Assembly (NCBI GenBank): GCA_009774215.1
Contig: VSNH01000009.1
Span: 30,091-49,890, forward strand
Origin: Lachnospiraceae bacterium
GTDB lineage: Bacteria; Bacillota; Clostridia; Lachnospirales; Lachnospiraceae
DNA length: 19,800 bases
Direction: 5' to 3'
The translations under genes and the position numbers were made by a program. Every line of letters begins with the position of its first letter. The stretch's first letter is position 1. Of this stretch, positions 1 through 6,696 are shown one piece after another. A model generated the notes under the pieces. It was not told where the DNA came from. It saw only the letters and a program-made list of their open reading frames with translations, and ran no database searches.

Positions 1-30
1 GCTTATTCGCTGTACAGAGTCAGAAAGTGA
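1..30 (+). CDS. C-terminal end of an upstream gene (partial)
   Basis: Reading from base 1 gives an open frame of nine residues, AYSLYRVRK, ending at TGA 28-30. The next gene's ribosome binding site follows almost at once, which is the spacing expected of co-transcribed genes. The fragment is too short to identify. The following glycosyltransferase suggests a polysaccharide or cell-surface operon, but that is inference only. Confidence 0.45.
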   Translation, partial: AYSLYRVRK

Positions 31-48
31 CAGATGGAGGATAAATGT

Positions 49-978
49 GTGGAGAAAGTGGACGTGATTATTCCCGTCTACAAGCCTGATCGCGGGTTTT
101 TGACGATGGTGGAGAAGCTGCAGGCGCAGACAGTGCCTGTGAACCGGATTATTCTTATAAATACGGAGCAGAAATATCTGGACAGGCTTTTTTACGGTAC
201 TACGCTGGAAAGGGAACATCATAATATAACAGTGAAGCATTTGTCAAAGAGGGAGTTTGACCACGGACGGACGAGAAATCAGGGGGTGAAGCTTTCGGAT
301 GCCGAGGTGTTTGTGATGATGACACAGGACGCCATTCCTGCGGATGAATTTTTGGTGGAGCGGCTTCTGGAGGGGCTGCGCGGGGAAAAGGCGGCAGTCG
401 CTTATGCCAGACAGCTTCCGGGAAAGGACAGCAGCGAGGCCGAGCGGTATACGAGACAGTTTAATTATCCGGAAGAGTCCCGCCTTAAGACAAAGGCCGA
501 TCTTTCGGAGCTTGGCATCAAAACTTTTTTTTGTTCCAATGTGTGTGCGGCATACAAAAGAGATATTTTTGATGAACTTGGTGGCTTTGTGAACAGGGCG
601 ATTTTTAACGAGGATATGCTCTACGCTGCCAAAGCGGTGGAGGCGGGTTTCGGGATCGCTTACGCGGCGCAGGCGAAAGTATATCATTCCCATAATTACA
701 CATACAGGCAGCAGTTTAGGCGGAATTTTGATCTGGGGGTCTCCCAGGCGGATCACCCGGAAGTGTTCGCAGCCTACCCTTCGGAGTCGGAGGGAATACG
801 ACTGGTGAAGAGTACGACGGCACATCTGAGAGAGAAGGGAATGTACAGTAAAATACCGAGTGTTATTATACAGAGCGGATTTAAGTACATGGGATATTTG
901 ATGGGAAAACGTTATCGGCGGCTGCCGCGGCGGCTGGTGTCGGCATGTTCTTCTAACAAAGAGTATTGGCAAATGTGA
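49..978 (+). CDS. Family 2 glycosyltransferase, rhamnosyltransferase-like
   Basis: Predicted cytoplasmic or membrane-associated GT-A glycosyltransferase that moves a sugar from a nucleotide donor to a surface polysaccharide acceptor. The N terminus has the GT2 nucleotide-binding strand (VDVIIPVYKP). Later come FDHGRTRNQG and TQDAIP, a pattern typical of the RfbF/WbbL rhamnosyltransferase-like branch; the acidic metal-site motif appears as QDA rather than DXD. FNEDMLYAAKAVEAG supplies the ED acceptor-side motif, and YHSHNYTYRQQFRRNFD is a conserved tail of this branch. Start choice: GGAGG at 36-40 lies 8 nt before GTG 49, whereas an in-frame ATG at 34 overlaps that site and has no binding site of its own, so GTG 49 is preferred. 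The donor sugar and acceptor cannot be read from sequence. The stop codon overlaps the first arm of the repeat at 973-1102. Confidence 0.85.
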   Translation: MEKVDVIIPVYKPDRGFLTMVEKLQAQTVPVNRIILINTEQKYLDRLFYGTTLEREHHNITVKHLSKREFDHGRTRNQGVKLSDAEVFVMMTQDAIPADEFLVERLLEGLRGEKAAVAYARQLPGKDSSEAERYTRQFNYPEESRLKTKADLSELGIKTFFCSNVCAAYKRDIFDELGGFVNRAIFNEDMLYAAKAVEAGFGIAYAAQAKVYHSHNYTYRQQFRRNFDLGVSQADHPEVFAAYPSESEGIRLVKSTTAHLREKGMYSKIPSVIIQSGFKYMGYLMGKRYRRLPRRLVSACSSNKEYWQM

Positions 979-1102
979 GAAGTACTTCTCGACTTGCGAA
1001 GAAAGTCAGGCTCACAGCATGGGCTGTATCGCCAAGTCAGCATAGCTGACTTGGAAGGAGGAAGTCTCACATAGGAGAATGCCAAAAGAAGCATTTTCCG
1101 CA
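973..1102 (+). repeat. Folded dispersed repeat, copy 1
   Basis: Outer arms ATGTGAGA (973-980) and TCTCACAT (1065-1072) pair perfectly, and an AGTACTTC block follows the left arm. A small middle stem ACAGC/GCTGT and a perfect inner hairpin with arms CCAAGTCAGC (1032-1041) and GCTGACTTGG (1045-1054) lie inside. After the right arm comes a second hairpin, GGAGAATGC (1074-1082) with GCATTTTCC (1091-1099), and the element ends in CCGCA. The left arm covers the last codon and TGA stop of the preceding glycosyltransferase. The right end lies 26 nt before glmS. The same architecture recurs at 2958-3074 and, reversed, at 19649-19762. Confidence 0.85.
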
Positions 1103-1110
1103 TAAAGAAT

Positions 1111-1117
1111 AAGGAGG
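1111..1117 (+). promoter_or_regulatory. glmS ribosome binding site
   Basis: AAGGAGG lies 11 nt before ATG 1129. An earlier ATG at 1121 is out of frame with glmS. Only 26 nt separate the folded repeat from glmS, so this site sits right beside its last hairpin. Confidence 0.75.
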
Positions 1118-1128
1118 TATATGGTGAG

Positions 1129-2958
1129 ATGTGTGGAATCGTAGGTTATATCGGGACGAAGCAGGCGGCGCCCATCATTCTGGACGGCCTGTCTAAATTG
1201 GAATACCGCGGATATGACTCGGCGGGGATGGCGGTTTATGACGGCGAGGGAAAAATCAATATCACAAAGTCGGTGGGAAGGCTTAAGATTTTAGAGAATA
1301 TAACACGCGGCGGAGAGACCATGCCGGGGCTTTGCGGCATCGGGCATACCCGTTGGGCGACCCATGGTGTGCCGAGTGACATAAATGCGCACCCGCATTT
1401 CAATGAGGCGGAGACGATTACCGTGGTACATAACGGCATCATCGAAAATTATTTGTCGCTTCGCAAAATGCTGACTGAGCGCGGCTATCATTTTGTGTCG
1501 GAGACGGACACGGAGGTTTTGGCGCATCTGCTGGACTACTATTATAAAGGCAATCCCCTTGAGGCGGTTACAAAGGTGCTTCACCGTGTGGAGGGTTCCT
1601 ATGCGCTCGGCATTCTCTTTGCGGATTGTCCCGACCAGATTTTTGCGGCAAGAAAGGATTCGCCCCTGATCGTGGGGCAGAGTGAGGACGGCTGTTTTAT
1701 CGCTTCGGATGTGCCGGCGATTTTGAAATATACCCGCAAGGTGTATTATGTGGATAATCAGGAGGTCGTGCGTCTGCGGGCGGATCATATGCATTTTTAT
1801 TCTGTGGACGAGGAGGAGACGACGAAGGAGCCTGTTTTCATTGAGTGGGATACCAACGCGGCTGAAAAGGCGGGTTATGAGCATTTCATGTTGAAGGAGA
1901 TGTACGAACAGCCAAAAACCGTGACGGATACGCTTCTGCCCCGCATCAAGGATAACGATATCGTCATCGAGGAGCTTAACATGAGCGACGAGGATATCAG
2001 GGCGCTGCGAAAGATTCATATTGTGGCATGCGGCTCCGCATATCACGCGGGCGTTACGGGGAAATATGTGATCGAGGGACTGGCGCGCATTCCGGTGGAG
2101 GTGGATCTGGCCTCTGAGTTTCGTTACCGCGACCCGATTCTGGAGGAAGGCGGCATGGTGGTGGTGATCAGCCAGTCCGGCGAGACGGCGGATACGCTGG
2201 CGGCGCTTCGCGAGTCCAAGAAAAGAGGATTTCAGGTGCTTGGCATCGTCAATGTGGTGGGAAGTTCCATCGCCAGAGAGTCTGACAATGTGATGTACAC
2301 CTGGGCGGGACCGGAGATTGCGGTGGCAACCACGAAGGCTTACAGCGCCCAGTTGGTTGCGCTCTATCTGCTTGCTATGAAGTTTGGCAGAGCACGGGGA
2401 AAAATCGATGATATGACATTTGCGTCACTTTTGGGCGATCTGCGCTGTCTGCCGGATCAGATTGAGCTTCTTCTGAACAATAAAAATAAGATACAGCGGT
2501 TTGCGAACCGTTACATCGGCGCGAAGGATGTGTTCTTTATCGGCAGGGGGATCGACTATGCGATTTCGCTGGAAGGTTCTTTGAAATTGAAGGAAATTTC
2601 TTATATTCATTCCGAGGCATACGCGGCGGGCGAGCTGAAACACGGCACCATTTCCCTGATTGAAGAGGGAACGCTTGTGGCGGCGGTGTCCACCCAGCCT
2701 GCGCTCTACGCAAAGACTATCAGCAATATGGTGGAGGTGAAGGCGAGAGGCGCTTTTGTGCTGGCTGTGACCTGTGAGGAGAATAAGGAGATTGAGAAAG
2801 CGGCGGACTATGTGATTTATATTCCGGAGACAAATCCATATTTTGCCAATTCGCTGGCGATTATACCATTGCAGCTTTTTGGGTATTATGTAGCTGTGGG
2901 CAAGGGATGCGACGTGGATAAGCCGAGGAATCTGGCGAAATCGGTGACCGTAGAGTAA
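1129..2958 (+). CDS. glmS: Glutamine--fructose-6-phosphate aminotransferase (isomerizing)
   Basis: Cytoplasmic enzyme making glucosamine-6-phosphate from fructose-6-phosphate and glutamine, the first committed step toward UDP-GlcNAc, peptidoglycan and other amino-sugar polymers. It has 609 residues, the usual family length. The N-terminal glutaminase domain starts MCGIVGYIG; Cys2 is the nucleophile exposed after Met removal. GHTRWATHG and HNGIIEN are glutamine-site motifs. Two SIS sugar-isomerase domains follow, with VACGSAYHAG, ISQSGETADT and the HSEAYAAGELKHG catalytic segment. The C terminus, DKPRNLAKSVTVE, is the canonical tail. The leader is only about 150 nt and mostly filled by the folded repeat; no glmS ribozyme core is recognisable. 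No separate promoter is evident, so transcription may come from upstream. Confidence 0.98.
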   Translation: MCGIVGYIGTKQAAPIILDGLSKLEYRGYDSAGMAVYDGEGKINITKSVGRLKILENITRGGETMPGLCGIGHTRWATHGVPSDINAHPHFNEAETITVVHNGIIENYLSLRKMLTERGYHFVSETDTEVLAHLLDYYYKGNPLEAVTKVLHRVEGSYALGILFADCPDQIFAARKDSPLIVGQSEDGCFIASDVPAILKYTRKVYYVDNQEVVRLRADHMHFYSVDEEETTKEPVFIEWDTNAAEKAGYEHFMLKEMYEQPKTVTDTLLPRIKDNDIVIEELNMSDEDIRALRKIHIVACGSAYHAGVTGKYVIEGLARIPVEVDLASEFRYRDPILEEGGMVVVISQSGETADTLAALRESKKRGFQVLGIVNVVGSSIARESDNVMYTWAGPEIAVATTKAYSAQLVALYLLAMKFGRARGKIDDMTFASLLGDLRCLPDQIELLLNNKNKIQRFANRYIGAKDVFFIGRGIDYAISLEGSLKLKEISYIHSEAYAAGELKHGTISLIEEGTLVAAVSTQPALYAKTISNMVEVKARGAFVLAVTCEENKEIEKAADYVIYIPETNPYFANSLAIIPLQLFGYYVAVGKGCDVDKPRNLAKSVTVE

Positions 2959-3074
2959 CGCGAAAAGTACTTCCAAAGACGTCCCGCCATAGGACGGAGA
3001 CGCAAAGTCAGCAAGCTGACTTGGGAAGTACTATATTTCGCGTAGGAGAATGCCGGAAAACGGCATTCTCCGCA
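2958..3074 (+). repeat. Folded dispersed repeat, copy 2
   Basis: Outer arms ACGCGAAA (2958-2965) and TTTCGCGT (3036-3043) pair perfectly. Next inside, AGTACTTCC (2966-2974) pairs with GGAAGTACT (3024-3032). The middle stem is CGTCC (2980-2984) with GGACG (2992-2996), and the inner hairpin is AAGTCAGC (3005-3012) with GCTGACTT (3015-3022). A trailing perfect 11-bp hairpin pairs GGAGAATGCCG (3045-3055) with CGGCATTCTCC (3061-3071). The first base is the last A of the glmS TAA stop. The trailing hairpin could also end glmS transcription, but no U-run follows it. Confidence 0.87.
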
Positions 3075-3095
3075 AAATCACATTTTCTTCTTGAA

Positions 3096-3116
3096 TTAAA
3101 CACAATTTAAACACAA
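3096..3116 (+). promoter_or_regulatory. Tandem direct repeats, candidate OmpR-family regulator site
   Basis: TTAAACACAA occurs at 3096-3105 and again at 3107-3116, an exact 11-bp period (one helical turn). The second copy covers the place where a -35 box for the -10 at 3125 would be. This geometry is typical of class II activation by OmpR/PhoB-family response regulators such as PhoP or CssR. The regulator itself is not in the window. Confidence 0.5.
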
Positions 3117-3124
3117 ATGACAGA

Positions 3125-3130
3125 TATACT
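3125..3130 (+). promoter_or_regulatory. Candidate -10 box of the htrA promoter
   Basis: TATACT matches the sigma-A -10 box at five of six positions. No good -35 hexamer is found 16-18 bp upstream; the tandem repeats fill that place. This fits a promoter that needs an activator. It lies about 70 nt before the htrA start. Confidence 0.45.
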
Positions 3131-3200
3131 AGGGACATAATCAGCGAGGGGAAACAGACGGCGGGCGTGAGTCCGTAACTTATGGAAAGGAAGCGGGATT

Positions 3201-4766
3201 ATGTACGACAACAACAATTATCCAAACGACTATTCTAATCATACGGGTTCGGAGCAGACCGGACTGCAGACAGGGAATGAGACGGAACAGAGGGGAATCG
3301 GTTACCGCTCTTACCAGAATGCGGGAAGCCAGACGGGCGGCGTATACGGGGCAGGTACCGGGCAAAGCGCATACGGTGCGAATGCCGGACAGAGCGCTTA
3401 TGGAAACAGCGGCGCTTATCAGGGAAACGCGGGGAGCTATCACTACGGCAGCACATATCCGAACGGCTATGCGCAGATGGAACAGAAGAAGGAAAAGAAA
3501 CACCGGGAGAAAAAACAGGGCAGCGGTTATTTAAAGAAAGCCCTTGTGGCGGTGTCACTGGGGTTGTTTTTCGGGCTTTTCGCGGGAATCGGGCTGTATG
3601 CCGTGGATGCTGTTACGGGTATGACAGGAAAAGACAGTGCGGCGCTCACGGAGACGGAAAGCGCTCCCATGGAGGAGGCGGAAGTCGATACAGAGATTCA
3701 GGCGCCGACGGATGTGCCGACAATCAAGCAGTCAGACTCAGCAACGATGGTGGTTACGGATGTAACCGAAGTGGTAAAAAATGTGATGCCCTCTATCGTG
3801 GCGGTGAATAACCACTATACGGAGACCATGTCATGGTTCGGACAGTCCATGGACAGCGAGGCGGACGCCAGCGGCTCCGGGATTATCGTGGGATTGAACG
3901 ATTCAGAGCTTTTGATTGTGACGAACCATCATGTGGTGGCGGATACCGATAAGCTGACGGTGCAGTTTAACGAGGGCAGCGAGGCGGAAGCCTTTATTAA
4001 GGGGCAGGATTCCAAGATGGATCTGGCGGTCATTGCGGTACCGGTGACAGAACTGTCAGATTCTGTGCTTGAGGCGATAGAGGTGGCTACGCTGGGCGAT
4101 TCTGACGCGCTGGAGGTGGGAGAACCTGCCATTGCGATCGGCAATTCTTTAGGATACGGACAGTCTGTTACGACGGGCGTGATCAGCGCGCTTGACAGAA
4201 GCATCAGCCTTTCCGCAAATAACGGTTACGGCGGAGACAGCGTGGAGGGTACTTTTATCCAGACCGATGCAGCGATTAACCCCGGCAACTCCGGCGGAGC
4301 GCTCCTGAATATCAAGGGCGAGGTAATCGGCATCAATTCCAATAAGATTGGCGGCAGCGCCGTGGAAGGTATGGGCTATGCGATCCCGATTTCCTCGGCA
4401 AGCCCCATCATCGCGGAGCTGATGCTTAAGGAGACCAAGAGCAAGGTGGCTGAGGAGGAGAGAGGATATCTCGGCATTTCCGGTATCAGCGTCACCCAGG
4501 AGGTTTCACAGGCTTACGGTATGCCGGAGGGCGTGTATATCGCCCAGGTTTATCCTGACACGGCGGCGGAGGCAGCAGGACTTAGGCAGGGCGATATCAT
4601 CACTAAGTTTGGCGGCAATACGATCAGAACCATGGATGAACTGCAGAAGGAACTGGAGTTTTATGCCAAGGGAGATCAGGTCGAGGTCAAGGTGATGACC
4701 ATGACCGTGGCCGGATACGAGGAAGTGACGAAGACGCTTACGCTGGGGAATAAGGTGAGCGAATAG
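3201..4766 (+). CDS. htrA: Membrane-anchored HtrA/DegP-type serine protease with PDZ domain
   Basis: Envelope quality-control protease of family S1C that degrades misfolded extracytoplasmic proteins. Residues 1-110 form a cytoplasmic segment rich in Gly, Tyr, Asn and Gln with repeated QSAYG units, ending in a Lys/Arg-rich stop (about 95-113). A single membrane helix spans about 112-137, followed by an acidic linker. The protease triad is His244 in TNHHVV, Asp274 in SKMDLAV, and Ser364 in GNSGGAL. A PDZ domain runs from about 422 to the end (YLGISG, AGLRQGDII). ATG 3201 follows an AAAGGAAG ribosome site. The protein is longer than minimal HtrAs because of the low-complexity head. The tandem repeats and -10 upstream suggest stress-controlled, activator-dependent expression. 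Confidence 0.95.
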   Translation: MYDNNNYPNDYSNHTGSEQTGLQTGNETEQRGIGYRSYQNAGSQTGGVYGAGTGQSAYGANAGQSAYGNSGAYQGNAGSYHYGSTYPNGYAQMEQKKEKKHREKKQGSGYLKKALVAVSLGLFFGLFAGIGLYAVDAVTGMTGKDSAALTETESAPMEEAEVDTEIQAPTDVPTIKQSDSATMVVTDVTEVVKNVMPSIVAVNNHYTETMSWFGQSMDSEADASGSGIIVGLNDSELLIVTNHHVVADTDKLTVQFNEGSEAEAFIKGQDSKMDLAVIAVPVTELSDSVLEAIEVATLGDSDALEVGEPAIAIGNSLGYGQSVTTGVISALDRSISLSANNGYGGDSVEGTFIQTDAAINPGNSGGALLNIKGEVIGINSNKIGGSAVEGMGYAIPISSASPIIAELMLKETKSKVAEEERGYLGISGISVTQEVSQAYGMPEGVYIAQVYPDTAAEAAGLRQGDIITKFGGNTIRTMDELQKELEFYAKGDQVEVKVMTMTVAGYEEVTKTLTLGNKVSE

Positions 4767-4806
4767 GTAAAAGTAAAAGGAATGTAAAGATATAGCGAAG
4801 AAGAAT

Positions 4807-4860
4807 ATCCCCGGCAGGACGGTATCGTAAGGATACAGACTGTCGGGGATGTTGATTTTG
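4807..4860 (+). terminator. Hairpin terminator after htrA
   Basis: ATCCCCGGCAG (4807-4817) pairs with CTGTCGGGGAT (4840-4850) over 11 positions with one G-T wobble; an inner GTATC/GATAC stem adds to it. It is followed by GTTGATTTTG, a weak T-rich tract. It separates htrA from the promoter of the next gene. Confidence 0.65.
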
Positions 4861-4883
4861 GAAAATTCATTTTCTACAGGTAT

Positions 4884-4912
4884 TTGTAATTTACCGGCCT
4901 TTACAGTATAAT
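4884..4912 (+). promoter_or_regulatory. Sigma-A promoter of clpX
   Basis: TTGTAA (4884-4889), a 17-bp spacer, then a perfect TATAAT (4907-4912). It is placed about 85 nt before the first in-frame ATG of the clpX frame, so the gene is probably its own transcription unit. Confidence 0.7.
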
Positions 4913-5047
4913 AAAACAGAAAATGGGCTGCCGATAACTAAGTATTCTGCATATAAAACAGTAATGCGGGAAGTAAGGTGGATATGACCAGATCATATGA
5001 AAAGGATATTGGGCAGACCAATGCCCGTGGGCGGGATGGAGGAGAGT

Positions 5048-6535
5048 ATGGACGAGCACAAGGACGATAAACACGAAGAGACGGAGTTGGAGAAGAAGGA
5101 CTCCGGCACAGAAGAGAAAAAAAGCGACGATTCCGGCAGCGATTACGAGGACGTCTGTTTTATCTGCCGCAGACCGGAGAGCAAAGCGGGAAAGATGTTT
5201 AAACTCCCCAACAATATCTGCGTCTGCGACGACTGTATGCACAAGACCATGGATACGGTCAGCCAGTTTGACTATCAGGGGCTTTTGAACAACCCCAATA
5301 TGGGTAACGGGCAGGGCTTTCCGAATATCAGCTTTGTAAATCTGGCGGATCTGCAGGGAGACGGCGGCATTCCAAACAAGCAGAAGCCGAAGAAAAAAAG
5401 GAAGAAGGAAGCGGCGGAGATTGATATCAGGGATATTCTGCCGCCTCACAAGATCAAGCAGAAGCTGGACGAGTATGTGGTGGGGCAGGAGCACGCCAAG
5501 AAAGTCATGTCCGTTGCGGTTTATAACCATTATAAGCGCGTGGCGACCGGCACCATGGACGAAATTGAGATCGAGAAGTCCAATATGTTGATGATCGGTC
5601 CCACAGGCTGCGGCAAGACCTATCTGGTGAAGACGCTGGCGAAGCTCCTGGACGTGCCGCTGGCCATTGCGGATGCCACATCCTTGACGGAGGCGGGCTA
5701 TATCGGTGACGATATCGAGAGCGTGGTGTCGAAGCTCCTCGCGGCGGCGGACAATGACGTGGAGCGGGCGGAGCGCGGCATTATCTTTATCGACGAGATT
5801 GATAAGATTGCCAAGAAAAAGAATACCAACTCCCGGGATGTGAGCGGGGAATCCGTACAGCAGGGAATGCTGAAGCTTTTGGAGGGTGCGGAGGTGGAGG
5901 TGCCTGTTGGCGCTAATTCCAAAAACGCCATGGTGCCCCTCGCCACGGTGAATACGAGAAATATCCTTTTCATCTGCGGCGGCGCGTTTCCCGATCTGGA
6001 TGAGATTATTAAGCAGAGACTGAACAAAAAGACTTCCATCGGTTACAGCGCGGAGCTTAAGGATAAGTATGACAAAGAGAAGAATATTTTAGGCAGGGTC
6101 ACAGTGGAGGATATCAGGAAATTCGGCATGATTCCGGAGTTTATCGGCCGGCTGCCGGTGATCTTTACGCTGGAGGGCTTAAGCCGCGACATGATGGTGC
6201 AGATTTTGAAAGAGCCGAGAAACGCAATTTTGAAACAGTACCAGAAGCTTCTCGAGCTGGACGAGGTGGAGCTGATCTTCGACGAAGGCGCGCTGGAGGC
6301 CATTGCGGATAAGGCTATGGAAAAGGAGACCGGCGCAAGGGCGCTTCGGGCTATTATCGAGGAATTTATGCTGGATATTATGTACGAGGTGCCGAAGGAC
6401 GATAACATAGGACGAGTGACCATCACCAGAGAATATATTGAGGGAAACGGCGGGCCGATCATTGACATCCGCAGCAGGAGCGCGGAGCACCCGGATCGTC
6501 TCAAGGTGATACAACAGCCCGTGAACGGGTCGTAG
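5048..6535 (+). CDS. clpX: Divergent ClpX-type AAA+ unfoldase
   Basis: ATP-driven unfoldase that feeds proteins to ClpP. From Met 5048 it has 495 residues, longer than the usual 410-430. Order: acidic, charged N-terminal extension; C4 zinc domain (Cys37, Cys40, Cys60, Cys63); a long linker with a Lys/Arg-rich patch; then the AAA+ module with Walker A GPTGCGKT (184-191), pore-1 GYIG (217-220), Walker B IIFIDE (245-250), GRLPV, and sensor 2 GARALRAIIEE. The ClpP-docking loop, normally IGF, reads IGY (331-333). Start: GGAGG at 5038-5042 is 5 nt before ATG 5048; in-frame ATGs at 4997, 5021 and 5036 lack a good site, though 4997 would add 17 residues. It stands alone rather than in a tig-clpP-clpX-lon cluster, so it may be a paralogue of a housekeeping ClpX. 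Confidence 0.92.
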   Translation: MDEHKDDKHEETELEKKDSGTEEKKSDDSGSDYEDVCFICRRPESKAGKMFKLPNNICVCDDCMHKTMDTVSQFDYQGLLNNPNMGNGQGFPNISFVNLADLQGDGGIPNKQKPKKKRKKEAAEIDIRDILPPHKIKQKLDEYVVGQEHAKKVMSVAVYNHYKRVATGTMDEIEIEKSNMLMIGPTGCGKTYLVKTLAKLLDVPLAIADATSLTEAGYIGDDIESVVSKLLAAADNDVERAERGIIFIDEIDKIAKKKNTNSRDVSGESVQQGMLKLLEGAEVEVPVGANSKNAMVPLATVNTRNILFICGGAFPDLDEIIKQRLNKKTSIGYSAELKDKYDKEKNILGRVTVEDIRKFGMIPEFIGRLPVIFTLEGLSRDMMVQILKEPRNAILKQYQKLLELDEVELIFDEGALEAIADKAMEKETGARALRAIIEEFMLDIMYEVPKDDNIGRVTITREYIEGNGGPIIDIRSRSAEHPDRLKVIQQPVNGS

Positions 6536-6545
6536 GTTTGTTGTC

Positions 6546-6595
6546 GGGGCGCTTCGGTTGGCACGCGCGCTGCGTGAAGCTTCGCAAAGCGCTCC
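6546..6595 (+). terminator. Stem-loop after clpX, possible terminator
   Basis: GGGGCGCTT (6546-6554) pairs with AAGCGCTCC (6587-6595) with one G-T wobble, and an inner stem CACGC/GCGTG (6562-6566 with 6572-6576) extends it. There is no T-run after it, so intrinsic termination is uncertain. It begins 11 nt after the clpX stop. Confidence 0.4.
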
Positions 6596-6696
6596 GCATC
6601 GGTTTCTGTTCGGTATCAGGACATGTTGCTTCCGCATAGGATAACGTAAGGAGCGGTGGGTGGAAAGGGCATGTAAACAGCCCGTCCTGTTTATGT

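Noticed and set aside
979..1128. glmS ribozyme/riboswitch in the glmS leader
   Set aside because: The leader is too short and is nearly filled by the dispersed repeat; I could not find the conserved cleavage-site core, and a sibling of the same structure occurs elsewhere without glmS downstream.
3235..3558. Overlapping open frames on both strands within the 5' part of htrA
   Set aside because: They arise from the repetitive Gly/Tyr/Gln-coding region; no start signals or domains.
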